Below, piece by piece: positions 10,833 through 21,609 of a stretch of 64,000 nt of DNA (positions are counted from its first letter, which is position 1; each line of letters begins with the position of its first letter). Where the stretch lies: assembly GCA_037893245.1 (NCBI GenBank), contig JBAIAA010000352.1:124001-188000 (forward strand). The letters run 5' to 3'. Under the pieces are notes generated by a model. That model worked only from the letters and a program-made list of their open reading frames with translations. It was not told the DNA's origin and did no database searches. The DNA comes from Crossaster papposus (Eukaryota > Echinodermata > Asteroidea > Velatida > Solasteridae). A program made the translations under genes and the position numbers.

Positions 10833-13800
10833 TTACAACAAACCTTGATACTGATCCAGTGTAACTGGCACAAATTTGGACACCATGTAATGGTTTAGTT
10901 TAGCTTCCCACTTGGAGTCTTGATGCATGTCGAGAAGATGCCTGGCGATAGATGTCTTGAGATCCTCTGAGAAAGAAAAAACACAACAAGAGTAAAATAA
11001 TTTGCCTTTAAAAAGGGTTGTCCATTTTGTACGCAACATTACTCTCACCCAAAACTCACTACTAACTGATGCTGTTCACCTAGGATTTGCATTTGCTATT
11101 AAAAAGTGCTTCGTAACACTTCCATTTTGGCAGTACTTTTAACCCTAACTCCCTAGTGTAATTTACTAGAAATCATACCCATTCTTGAAAATTCCAACAC
11201 CATATGGCAAACTCTACACACAAACTGTTGGACTCCCAAAAGTCCAACTTTAACCCTCTCGTAACCATTAAAGGGTTACTTTTGCCTAGAATCCACCTGC
11301 CACTCACCAGGCAACGCCGTGTTGACTACCCCTGGGTAGACAGGCAGCGGCCCCCAGGAGGTGACCACGTGAAGCTTGTCTTTCAGCTCAGGGTGGGCCT
11401 TCATCTGCAAGGCCAGGGTGTTGCAGTCGATGCCAGTTCCCTCAGCCCTCTTAGCAAGAATCATCTCGATAGACTTCAGATGGGAACCTGGGCAGAATAA
11501 AAGGTCTCTACGAGATGAACAATTATCCCTTTGCAGACATATTTTACAATCGGAGTTGTCCAACGGCTTACTTGGGTGGGACTTCTTGCAAACAAACAAA
11601 CTTGCGGTGCCCGACCCTGGCAAGCTCGGTGGTCGAGTGGTGAGAAGTATGCACTAGTAATAAGAAGGTTGTGGGTTAATGTTGTGCAAACCAGATAAAA
11701 AACCGAAGGGTGGGTCAGTTTTCCTTATCCTTTTAGTCGAGTCGAGTTAGGTCGGATTCGGTTTTGCACTTTCGATTTTTAAGTCGCGTCTGGTTGGTTT
11801 AGCCATCTTGTAAAAAAGAAAAAAGAAAAGAAAACCGGACCCCCAAAAAATGACGCAGTGAGTGATGATACTATCGCAGAGTTGCTGCATTACTGCATTC
11901 GTATTATCGCATCAACCCCCATGCAATTGTGAGATTTGCGGTACGACGCACGCGCTGTAACGTGTAGACCTACGGGTAGGTCACGTTAGGAGTGTTCCTC
12001 ATTGACTGACAGACAACGGTTCTCATGAAATATAGGACGATTTGCCTAAGCCAGATACTCATTTTTTTTTTTTTCTCTCGAATTGGTTTTGGGTGGTTCT
12101 GGTCATTTTGCTGTTTTTTGGGGTCCAGAGTTTTCATAAATGTTTGAGTCTTACCCGATTGGATTACTTTGCCAAAGAAACTGTCCTTAGTCTCTCCTAT
12201 CTTTTTGAGTTCGCGATGGGTAATCCCAAATCCGCTCAGTGAATGGCCATCGTTGTAGGCCCACACAGATCCCTGTAGGTCTTCAAACACTTTATATCTG
12301 TCACTGAAACGTAATCAATGCAATGAGATTAGCACTGAAACACTAAAAAAAAAGTATCAAGGATCGAGGGAGGGGAGGGGAAAGGGGAAAGAAGTAAGAG
12401 GTGGTCAAATGTCAGGGCTTGGGATGGGAGTTATAGTTCCCCTCCTCCATCCTCAAATTAAAAAAATAGACAAACTCGCATTGCCTTTTCCCCATTTTCA
12501 AATGTGTAGATTTAGCCTCAATTCCTTCAAAATCATCGGTTATTTCCTGCATTTGTTCAGTGGAGGGTGACCATTGCCTCAATCCTTCCAAATTATCCAA
12601 CTATCACTGTAATATCTTGAGACAGTGAGGGTGACGTTCAAAGACAGTGAGGTGACGTTCAGAGGCAGTGCCGGTGACATTTAGAGACAATGTGGGAGAA
12701 TTTTAGAATGCAGGGCTCAATTATATGCACAGCTGAACATAAATATAGCAAGGTACATCCTATGAACATCCTCCAAAATCAACCCACACTTTTTTGCCAT
12801 TCAACATCAATCCTACACAAAAATTTGGGGACAAAATGACTGAAGGCTTTGATGATTTAGGATAGCCAGGTTATATTTTAAATAAAACTTGTTACATTTT
12901 AACAATTTACCAATTGTCTTTGTTGACTACGACTTGTGTGTAATAGACTGGGAGGTCACGGCCGTGGAAGTTAATGTATGCAGGAGCAATGCCGAGCAGT
13001 GCGGCCTTGCTGTTCGGTTTACAGTACATGCGTTCGAATGTAGGGGCACATACAAACCCTGTCCAGATAAAAATAAAATAAAATATACACAAGTGTTAGA
13101 AAAAAAAATGAAATTAGGCCAGTGTTGACAAATTTTGTTGGGATACACCATTTGCAGATATCACAAATATTTACTACCGAATTATTAAGAAATTTCTTTT
13201 GAAAGTAAAAATTGAAAGTAAATAATGATTCTAGGCATCTAGCAAAATAATTGCGCTAGATATCCTCTAATTATTCCGAAAAATTAAATTTTATAAAGAA
13301 AATTATTAAAGAAAAAACAAAAATAACATAAGAATAACTGCTCGACGCCAGTTGAAAACAATCGCTGTTTTTCATGCTTTTCTCGGCATCCATGGTTGTA
13401 AAACTTCGGACAGGTCAGTTAAACGATAAGATACAACCCCTCAAATTTACCGATTCATGATAATTCAAGCAATTACCCATGGTGTTTCCTACCTTTAAGA
13501 TCAATCAGTGCTAAAATATTGAAAAGACGTGAATCTGGGACGGAGAAACATTTTCAATTTTGTTTGAAAATACTTTTCTGGACTCTCTATAGACTTTGTA
13601 CACAAATGAAGTAGTGTCACTGGATACTACATCCTTTTCTTTTTGTTAATTGGATTGTCAAGTTTGTTTTTAAATATTACACTCAAGACCTCGGACTGGT
13701 TCTTGCCTATATCGGCATCTCCCGTTGTGAAAGGGTCAATGCGGTCACCCGGGGGACCAGACCACCGGCTCTCGCAGATGAGGTAGACGTAGCAATTCAA

Positions 13801-13917
13801 CTTCTCTTCGAGGTATTCCTTCAGCACTTCAAAGTACTCCATCGGGATGCTGGGGGTGAGGTAGGTGATGAGGCGTAGCCTCCGTGGGTAGTTTTCTTCG
13901 TGGTTATCGTTCATCAT
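10833..13917 (-). CDS. PhnD-like phosphonate-binding-fold protein, cytosolic, 5 coding exons
   Basis: Animal member of the PhnD / phosphonate-binding family (periplasmic-binding-protein fold), known in bacteria as the solute-binding part of ABC importers. Coding exons: 13707-13917, 12911-13058, 12155-12303, 11308-11487, 10833-10966; 822 nt, 273 aa plus TAA, all phases consistent. Family landmarks in order: RLRLITYLTPSIP (strand 1), GDADIGFVCAPTFER (about 66-80), VYYTQVVVNKD (108-118), DLQGSVWAYNDGHSLSGFG (128-146), QSGSHLKSIEMI (168-179), GTGIDCNTL (186-194) and PVYPGVV (218-224). Ser141/Ser143, His172 and Asp190 fall where bacterial PhnD contacts the phosphonate, so the pocket looks intact. 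There is no signal peptide or lipobox and the protein starts almost at strand 1, so a cytosolic location is inferred. No permease or ATPase gene is nearby. Intron 1 appears to use a GC donor. An AG precedes the start codon by six bases, implying an upstream noncoding exon. An ancient bacterial origin is plausible; the introns show it is a true animal gene. Confidence 0.88.
12601..12690. repeat. Short degenerate tandem repeat
   Basis: Three to four imperfect copies of a roughly 25-bp unit around AGACAGTGAGGGTGACGTTC, in an intron of the PhnD-like gene. The rest of 12304-12910 shows nothing recognisable. Confidence 0.5.
13136..13498 (-). mobile_element. MITE family B, copy 2
   Basis: Inverted copy of the AGGTAGTATACACCAT element in intron 1 of the PhnD-like gene. 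The outer end matches ACCCATGGTGTTTCCTACCTTTAA. The left terminus is degraded. It retains the ATCTAGCGCAATCATTT core in diverged form. Confidence 0.8.
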
Positions 13918-14260
13918 GCTGACCTAGGGATGTAGTTTATGTTATCGTAAAGCCTTTAGCAAGAAAACAAAAACAACAATTACTGGCTTAACTATAGAAC
14001 TTTTATTTGCCCTATGACATAGAATGGAGTGGCCCTGTATTCTATGGGTATTGGGCCGGGTACACAGGGTTATGGTTAGGGTCAGTCCATTCTATGTCCT
14101 AGGGTGAATAAAGTCGAGAGTTGTCAGTGGGCCCTGCATAATTGCTCCCAATTACTTTAGGCAATTTAATGCAAGCCGGTGATGGCGGCGCGATTTTCTG
14201 CACATCTCTTTCAAAACCGTGTCCTTTGCAATATATCCTTTGACACGGTGAGAATTGTAT

Positions 14261-14502
14261 TTAACCAGTTCGCGCCGGATGACGTATATAAACGCAAAAA
14301 TGTCTCCAAATTCAAAACGGATGACGCATAAACACGCCAAGTTCAAGTTCGGAAACGTATGCCAGCAGCGAGCAAGGCCGGAAATGCGTGGGTGTGCTTC
14401 CCGGCACTATCAGCCTGAACCCGCTTCGGATCGAGTTTCGTTAAAAATAATCCCGCCCCTCGGCTCGGCGATGTTAAAATAATCCCGGCGCGAACTGGTT
14501 AA
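14261..14502 (+). mobile_element. MITE family A, full-length copy
   Basis: Complete 242-bp copy: TTAA, then CCAGTTCGCGCCGG, interior, CCGGCGCGAACTGG, TTAA. Best reference copy in the window together with 26359-26599 and 36096-36338. Confidence 0.9.
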
Positions 14503-15778
14503 ACTTGGGTAGCTGTATTGTTTCCATTACTTTAATGATAAATAAAACAAGAAATATATTCACAACTTACATATTTAGACTTAAGTTATAGTGAAATTGA
14601 ATAGTCCTTTGTTAGTAATAAATGAGTAATTGTTAGTAATAAATGAGTACTTATTTACTAAAATGTCAATAACTTCCGAATGCACGATTCATACACATTT
14701 CTTCCTGGTTTTAAATGACTGAAATTGTTTCTCACCACTAGCACTGGAGTATCGTGCATCTGCCCAAATCCCAAACGATAAAATGGGTTTTACAGTAGGC
14801 CTCTGTTTTCCTACCGTAATTCCATACTCGCAATATTTGCTGAATCATCACTATAGTATTACACTAATGATAATGTAAACATTAGCCTCTGTCATGAAAT
14901 GACGAAAATCAACCGAAGAGGGCATTTGCGGAAATTTGTCAATATGGCTTCCGAGCTCGCGCGTAAAACTAACGTAAGTAGCTATACCATGGAGGAAAGA
15001 CAACAGATATTTAGTGAATTGCGGGGAAATATGGCCAATCATAAAACTAGATTTTCTTTCCTGCACTTGAAAAGACCCGCCGTGTATTTATGCTTCTTAG
15101 AAAACCGGTTAGGCCCAATTAACATTTAAACAAAACAAAAAATTCAGTGGCACTGAACTGAAGCTTTATTTAAAAGCCATATTTGAATGCCATACAGTAA
15201 ACAAATCCTGGGGCCAATTCATACAACTTGATACATGTACAAGCAATATTATTTTTGTATTTTTTATTATTTTTTGACATCAAATATAAATTTGGGGCTT
15301 TACACACAAGCACTTGGTTCACATGGACGTTAAACCTCAACATTCCTGATCCTGCAATGTTAATTTAAAAACCAGTTTTAAATACTGTCACATTAAATGT
15401 ACAGACGCCTGTGAAATCTAGTAATATTTTACCCTTTTATTGACTGAAACCTGACATTAAAAGAAGTTCGTAAATATTAAACTTGGATTTTTCAAGAATT
15501 ATTCAATTGCGCCACGACCAATTAGGGAGCACTCGGTAGATTGTGTGCCATGATTTCTGGACGCCACCGTTTCATTGGGTTTTTTTTCGGACTAAGCTTA
15601 CACCTAAATTGTTAACAGAGGGTAAATAGCAAGCATTAATAACATTAACATGGTAAAGGTACAATGAATTTGCAGTTTGTCAACAAAGGAGTATGGCAAC
15701 ATTGCATGAGGAAAGTCGGCCCAACATTAACTGTTTATAAACAATGTAAACGTCGAAGTACAGCTATAGCTCTCCCAA

Positions 15779-16460
15779 AGGTCGAGTTGTCTCAACGGGC
15801 GAGTTGTCTCAACGGTCGACTTGTCCCGAGTCGAGTTGTCTCAACGGTCGACTTGTCTGACATCCGCTAGCTACGCACGTACGTATATACTAGCGCAGCA
15901 CGCTTTCACAAACTGACCATTTTTTCAGTCGCTGTTTCTTTCTCTTTCGTAATTTTACGGTTTTGGATGACATTTAGCCTTATGCCTACGGTTTATCCTT
16001 TCGAAATAACCACAGCCTTTAGAGCTCCGTCGTAAGCCATAAAGTTCTGACATCGACGACACACGTGTTGCTGTTGGTAAGCGCCGCCATTTTGACAATT
16101 TTCCTCGCGTTGACCTTTTAGAAAGGTCATGACAGAGGCTAATGCCCCGCCCCCCACGTGCGCACGCGCGCCGCGCCATACCGCCCTCTCTAGGCCTGAG
16201 TTTTGGCCAAGCAACTCAAGAGGGGGATCAAGTGGGGGGGGGGGGGGGGGGGGGGGTACGATGAGGCTGTGGCTTCGCCTCGGACTAAACGAAAATAATG
16301 TTGTTAGCTGAAGCACAACCAGAATGTACCTAGCCGGATAGTTGGGAGCGAGCGAGCCTCGAATCGTACGTCTTAAGCATATTAACACGAAACGAAGCCA
16401 AATATTCGAAAAGGCCCTACGTACTTCACTAGCAGACGACACTACGTTCACGTTGGCACC
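15779..16460. promoter_or_regulatory. CpG-rich block with short tandem repeat, putative promoter region
   Basis: 15779-15862 holds three to four imperfect copies of GAGTTGTCTCAACGGTCGA. Downstream, 15980-16460 is enriched in CpG relative to the AT-rich surroundings and contains CACGTG boxes (16062, 16155), a G homopolymer (about 16236-16257) and, on the minus strand, AAAATGGCGGCGCTTACC. It lies 2.1-2.5 kb upstream of the PhnD-like start codon and could hold its promoter and noncoding first exon. This is inferred from base composition only. Confidence 0.35.
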
Positions 16461-17817
16461 GCAAAATTACGGAACAGTCACGTAATGATTACAGCACAGC
16501 CGAACTTAACTTAAGGCGCCAAAACGATAGAATGCGAACCGCACTTGGCGTACCCGTACCGTACCCCTTACTGTACCAACATTAGTTTGAGTGTATTGTA
16601 CTTTCTTATCTTCTGCGGCCTCCGTCGCGGATACCGTGATATATGCCGGTATAACCGTTTTTTTAACCTTTTTTTTTTAGTGCGACGGAACCATTTTTTG
16701 CTGGCAGTTTTTCCGCAGTTTGGAACCTAAAATAGCCTTAAGCTGCACTGCCACTTAGAGCCTCGTTCCGAGTAACCTGTTTTACCATATCATGGAGGAA
16801 TGGTTTTACTGAGCAAGATTTGTTTTGTGCGCTATTAAGCAAATTTGTGTGCTTAGGAGCTCCATGAAATTGGCCCCAGGAGTCACCATAGTGGGGCAGG
16901 AGTCGCCAATAAAGGGCAGTGTTTGCAATCGACAGCGGGATTATCTGAGGTCATGCTTGGCGGCGATGATAAACACTCAATTCTATAGTCACGGGTTGAT
17001 ATTTTATTACAATGCATGCATCTTGTACATGTACTTACGTCAGAGAGAGAGACTTTAACTTTTTTTATAAGAATTTGAGATCATGAAAATCGGACTAATC
17101 AAACTGAAAATACACTCCGCTGTGTTAGAGATGAAAAAACGTGCGTGTAATGGAAAGAAGCACAAATATTCTCTCGTCTGTTATTCTTGTCTTCCCTCCT
17201 CTTTGTAACTTTCTTTCAAAACTGTTTTATGTTAAATTAATTTTAATCTTGTTTCACCTTATTGACAGCGACATCTTTATGTTTTGCGACAAAACAGTAG
17301 TCCGATGAAAATGATTTGAACTGTGCTGTACAGCTCCAAAGTAATAGTTTTACTTCTTTCCATCATAATTATATAAAAACAAATTCACTTTCTTCTATAA
17401 GTATGAAATCACTATTTCTAACCAAATTGAGTTTATTTTTAGTGTGGTTACTCCAATTTTAATAAACTGTTTGTTACAGTATGTCAAAGTTGATTATTAA
17501 AACAACGAACCCTAATGTCATTGATTTTCATGGTGAAGTGAATTAAATAAATTTTGGGCATTGATATATTATACATGTACGTCCATGTATAAGTACTAAA
17601 CACTATGGGACAGCCTTTATAATGCTGTACCGTGTACACACGCTAAATGTTTTTCAAAGTTAAAAACTTATTTACATACATTTTCTGAATACAGACAGGT
17701 GTACACCTTGCCCCTTTCAGTCCCTTATATTTAAAAGAAGAATTTCTTCCATAAACATTAATATCACGGATTGCTTACTACAAAGTTCAAAACAGAACCT
17801 CTTTTTTTTTTTTTTTT

Positions 17818-18025
17818 GGTAGGACAAACCATTTGCAGATATCGAAATGTTTACTACCAAATTATTCAGAAATATTGTACTTATTTAAAAGTAAATAATG
17901 ATTCTAGGCATCCAGCAAAATGATTGCGCTAGATGTCCTCTAGATATTTACTATAAAATACAGCCCCCCAAATCCACCCATTCCTGATAATTCAACCAAT
18001 TACCAATGGTGTATCCTACCTTTAT
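17818..18025 (-). mobile_element. MITE family B, internally deleted copy
   Basis: Retains both ends (ACCATTTGCAGATATCGAAA and CAATGGTGTATCCTACCTTT) but lacks about 180 bp of the centre, including the GC palindrome. It ends 77 bp downstream of the UNC5C-like stop codon, so may lie within or next to the 3' UTR. Confidence 0.8.
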
Positions 18026-18101
18026 AAGTAATATCTTTTGTAGTATAATTGTAACAATGCCTGCATTATATTGTTCAAAAGCAGAATTCTGACATCTAAT
18101 G

Positions 18102-20216
18102 TTAGGATTCGTTATTTATGCAAGTATTGTCCGTTTTGTTTGCATACTTCATGATGACATTTGCTGCGTCTAGTCTCTTAGCTGTTACCATAATCGAAGC
18201 CATCCACTCCAAACTCTTAGCCTGGTGCTCAACCTCTTCCAGGAGGGTCTCGGTGGGGTTATACGTCGGCGTGTTCTTAAGCAGAGGAATGATAGAGTCC
18301 ATCTCTAAGGCAGATGCCAGCACGCGCCAGTCGTTGCCTAAGGGGGCTAAGGGGTCCAGGAGTATGACAAGCTCCATGCAGAGTTCGTGGGGGATTGTTC
18401 GCTTGTTGGAGACACAAGGGAGACCCCCAGCAGGCGAGGGATGGATATGTATCTGCATGTTCTGGATGCAGCTCTGTTGTTTGTCTTGGTCTTCCGGTTT
18501 ACTGGTTAAGTCTATATCCTCACTGGTGTCGTCAGAAGTTGAATGCGAGGAACACGAGGATGATGATGAAGAAGTCATACTAATGTCTGTAGATGCTCGT
18601 GAGCGGATGCTGGCTGATGAGCTCCTACTCGAGGTGCTTTCACTATGGAACCGTTTCCTCTTTCCGTGCCTACTTGGCGGGAACACCTGAATGACCGCCT
18701 GAGTGTTCCCGGTGGAGCTCTGGTCAAAACTTTGTCTTTTTGATGCCGACCTCATTGAAGCCAGGACTTTCAGGATCGTCTTCTCTGATTCGTTATATTC
18801 CCCGCCTCGCTGGCAGACTGCAAGTCTGATGTCAATGTCCCGCACGTGCTCGCTCTCGTGCTTGAAGATGAAAGAGACATTGGGGCATTTCCCGTGCCAT
18901 AAGCTCAAGAAAGGCACCACTTCCTGTCGATCGTCAAGCCGATGCGACCATCCCTCGTTGACGTGTTGGATCACGGCTACGATGTCATCCCCGTCACCGT
19001 GAAACAGGAACTCCTTGCGGGGACACAACTGCCTGAAGTGATTCTTGGCTTCGTTCTGAATGGCAAACTGCAGGGCGCACGGTGTATTGTTCAGAAAATA
19101 GACTCGGATCTCGTACCGACGTTTGGCTCGCATTTTCCCACCGAATACGGCCAGCTGCATCCACTTCTTGGTAGCAGTTTTTCCCTCGGCCAGACAGGTG
19201 TAGAGTGTGAAGTGGGACACCTGTATCTGTACTTCGTTCTGCAAGATATTGTACGGTTTGTTGCAGTCGTCTCTTTCGCAAACCTGTCGCCAATCTTTAG
19301 TCTGCATTAGATGCGTCTCGCTAGCCACCAAGGCCACGTCCCCGCGATCATACGCGCAGTGTTTGTAACTCAACACAGCGGGTTTGTTCAGCTTCAGTCC
19401 GTGGGGACCGCAGTGCACAACGGGGCCTATAATGGTCTCCTCGTCCGTCATCCCGGGAAAGTCTCCAAGGTCCCAGTCAAGGATGAGAGAGATGAACTCG
19501 GTACGTCCAGCCTCGATCGCATTGGGAGGAATTGTTAGGGATATACCCATATCCGTTAGGACCAAGGTGTCTCCAAGATGACTCACCTCACGGGAGATGA
19601 AAACCACGAGTTTGCTGCCCACTGTGGTAGTCTCGCTTTGCGTCATCCCAGTTCTGTGTAGCTCCTGGAGACGGTGGTCTTCCCGGAAGGCGTCATCCGA
19701 CTCGGAGCCCGGCCCAATCGGCACGGCGGACGAACTCGGCGGTAGTCTAAGCTGTCCGTCGTAGATGTACCTATACTGTTGAGCAGGTGGTGCGACCCCG
19801 GCTTTGGGGTTTATTCTTTCGCCAAAATCCCAGTTATTAAAAGGCTGTCCAGAGAATGGGATGGTGTAAATAGAATCATCTGGCGTGGGCGTGAAGCACC
19901 CGTTTAGACCAAACAGGGCCAGGTTCGTACGCTTCGACATTTTGCCGGCTTTGGGCTGCGAATCACATATTATGACATCCTCAATGTCACTCTCCACCGC
20001 AGCTGTAGAGGACAGGTCATCTATCTCACGGACGACCCTACAAGTCCTGCCGAACCATTTTCTGCACACAAACCACAAAATACAGGCGACAAGAGCCAAC
20101 GCCAAAACGGTACCCAGGATGCTGAATATTATGAGCTTGGTTTCTCTGTCAAAGTCAGATACATCACCTCCCTCAACATCGTCACTGTCACCAAAAAGAT
20201 CAAGATGACGAGTCAT
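18102..20216 (-). CDS. UNC5CL: UNC5C-like protein (TM, ZU5, UPA, death domain), intronless
   Basis: A 704-residue single-exon ORF with the cytoplasmic architecture of netrin receptors of the UNC5 group but no Ig or thrombospondin ectodomain, as in UNC5C-like. Residues 1-27 are acidic. One membrane span covers 28-50 (LIIFSILGTVLALALVACIL), followed by a Cys/Arg-rich stop-transfer. The ZU5 domain is at about 205-300 (LVLTDMGISLTIPPNAIEAG, then IIGPVVHCGPHGLKLNKPAV). The UPA-like domain is at about 350-480 and includes a DDRQEVVPFLSLW stretch. 525-565 is a serine-rich low-complexity linker. The death domain is at about 606-692 (ELCMELVILLDPLAPLGNDW, RVLASAL, then SLEWMASIM). In the known family member this layout signals to NF-kB/JNK from a membrane; the same role here is inference. 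Absence of introns in a 2.1-kb ORF suggests retroposition or an intron-poor lineage-specific family. The start codon is the first in-frame ATG and keeps the acidic N-terminus short. Confidence 0.9.
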   Translation of the reverse strand: MTRHLDLFGDSDDVEGGDVSDFDRETKLIIFSILGTVLALALVACILWFVCRKWFGRTCRVVREIDDLSSTAAVESDIEDVIICDSQPKAGKMSKRTNLALFGLNGCFTPTPDDSIYTIPFSGQPFNNWDFGERINPKAGVAPPAQQYRYIYDGQLRLPPSSSAVPIGPGSESDDAFREDHRLQELHRTGMTQSETTTVGSKLVVFISREVSHLGDTLVLTDMGISLTIPPNAIEAGRTEFISLILDWDLGDFPGMTDEETIIGPVVHCGPHGLKLNKPAVLSYKHCAYDRGDVALVASETHLMQTKDWRQVCERDDCNKPYNILQNEVQIQVSHFTLYTCLAEGKTATKKWMQLAVFGGKMRAKRRYEIRVYFLNNTPCALQFAIQNEAKNHFRQLCPRKEFLFHGDGDDIVAVIQHVNEGWSHRLDDRQEVVPFLSLWHGKCPNVSFIFKHESEHVRDIDIRLAVCQRGGEYNESEKTILKVLASMRSASKRQSFDQSSTGNTQAVIQVFPPSRHGKRKRFHSESTSSRSSSASIRSRASTDISMTSSSSSSCSSHSTSDDTSEDIDLTSKPEDQDKQQSCIQNMQIHIHPSPAGGLPCVSNKRTIPHELCMELVILLDPLAPLGNDWRVLASALEMDSIIPLLKNTPTYNPTETLLEEVEHQAKSLEWMASIMVTAKRLDAANVIMKYANKTDNTCINNES

Positions 20217-21452
20217 TTTGCTTTGTTTAACTTTAGGACTAGACCAGTCAGTGAGGGTTGATACAGACGGCTAAGTTATAAGCAATCCCGACAAGTGAAA
20301 TGGTCACAGCCAGTCTGCCAAATTAAACCCTAAGCGTTGAAAAGTGGACTGCAGCAATCCCTTGGTACTGGTATTTTTCGTTGTCGCAATGACTCACGGT
20401 TACTATGTGAGACTTTGAAGTACTATAGCTGCCATGCTATGACAGCTGATGTAAATGTACATGCAAACATACTTAGCTACACGAATAAAACTGTTTGTTA
20501 GTTGGTTAAGTCGTTAAGGTTATAATGCAGTAGTGTCTGTACATCACGTTACAACTATGGTAGGCCTACTCAGAGATCTGGGTCTTGATAATGCGCACAA
20601 ACGGATTGAATTTCGAAATATTAAAACTTAAAGCTAAAGTTTTATACTGCGTGTCTTGATTTGGTAGTAAAAACAACAACTCCAAATCTAATTTAAATTA
20701 TAGAACTTTTGAGACATGTATGAAGATTAACGCAAATGCTAAAAACCCATCTAAAACTCCAAATCGCACTGATTCAAGCAATTTGATGTTTTGTCAATGC
20801 ACGCCGCAATTTGTAGATAAAAAAACACGTATTTAAAAGTGGCATATCATAAATATCTAAATGTAACTGGACTCTTCGGCCATGCATATCGCCTCTATAC
20901 GATCACATCCTAATTAAACGCCAATTAAAAACTTGCTTCTCATATGAAAGTACGCTTTATTAATTTTGTTTAGAGTGACTTGGATTTTTGGAATGTTCTT
21001 GCAGTAGACGATGCCTTTAATTCTCTTCCTTTCTGGACTCTGGTCTACGAGGTTGTTTAGAGCAGCGGTAGCACGTTATCTTATGTCAACTTTGTTCGAA
21101 GCCCACACGGACACCAAAAGGAACGTCCCATTTGATTCACGATAGCCTTTGGACCTTAATTATTCGCCCTGTATCAGATCGTCAGATAAATAGGCCTACA
21201 CCGTATTGGCATTTGGCAAACAAAGGTTTGGTTGCCTGGTAACCCTACTTTTGGGTGCTGAGGAGAAAAGTGGAGGGAAATCCCCATATGATCGTTCTAT
21301 TGTTTGTCTCGTCACCTTTGCTCCTGTTTTGATACAAAATACTGCAACTAGCCACATCAACAACACCGATTCGAAGAAAATAAAAACTGTACAATTACAA
21401 GGCGGGTCAGAAACTAGTCTTGTTTGTATTGTCGTTTGCAAGTGTGTGCATT
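20217..21452. other. Intergenic stretch without recognised features
   Basis: Upstream of the UNC5C-like ORF. It should contain that gene's promoter and 5' UTR, but I recognise no TATA-like or other element with confidence. No coding exon or clear repeat was seen. Confidence 0.5.
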
Positions 21453-21609
21453 TGTGACCCAGCACGAGTAAATGAGACACTTTGAGGCAAAAATGAAAAT
21501 TGAGATTTTGATTTCATCATTTAAAGCTAAACAAGCTTTAAATGATGAAATCAAAATCTCAATTTTTTTGTTTGCCTCAAAGTGTCTCATTTACTCGTGC
21601 TTGGTCACA
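21453..21609. mobile_element. Near-perfect palindrome with TGTGACC ends
   Basis: 157 bp made almost entirely of two arms of about 70 bp (TGTGACCCAGCACGAGTAAA, then GAGACACTTTGAGGCAAAAA) meeting at AGCTAAACAAGCT. Expected to form a long hairpin as RNA or single-stranded DNA. The ends match the TGTGACC-terminated elements elsewhere in the window. A G homopolymer of about 18 lies at 21821-21838. Confidence 0.9.

Noticed and set aside
14944-15129. Possible first exon on the plus strand: MASELARKTN followed by GTAAGT, or a 61-aa ORF
   Set aside because: Good start and donor, but no second exon, no recognised protein and no other support. It could be a chance ORF in a promoter-like region.
18118-19581. 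Several plus-strand ORFs of 62-190 aa opposite the UNC5C-like gene
   Set aside because: Antisense shadows of a long conserved reading frame, without splice signals or domains of their own.
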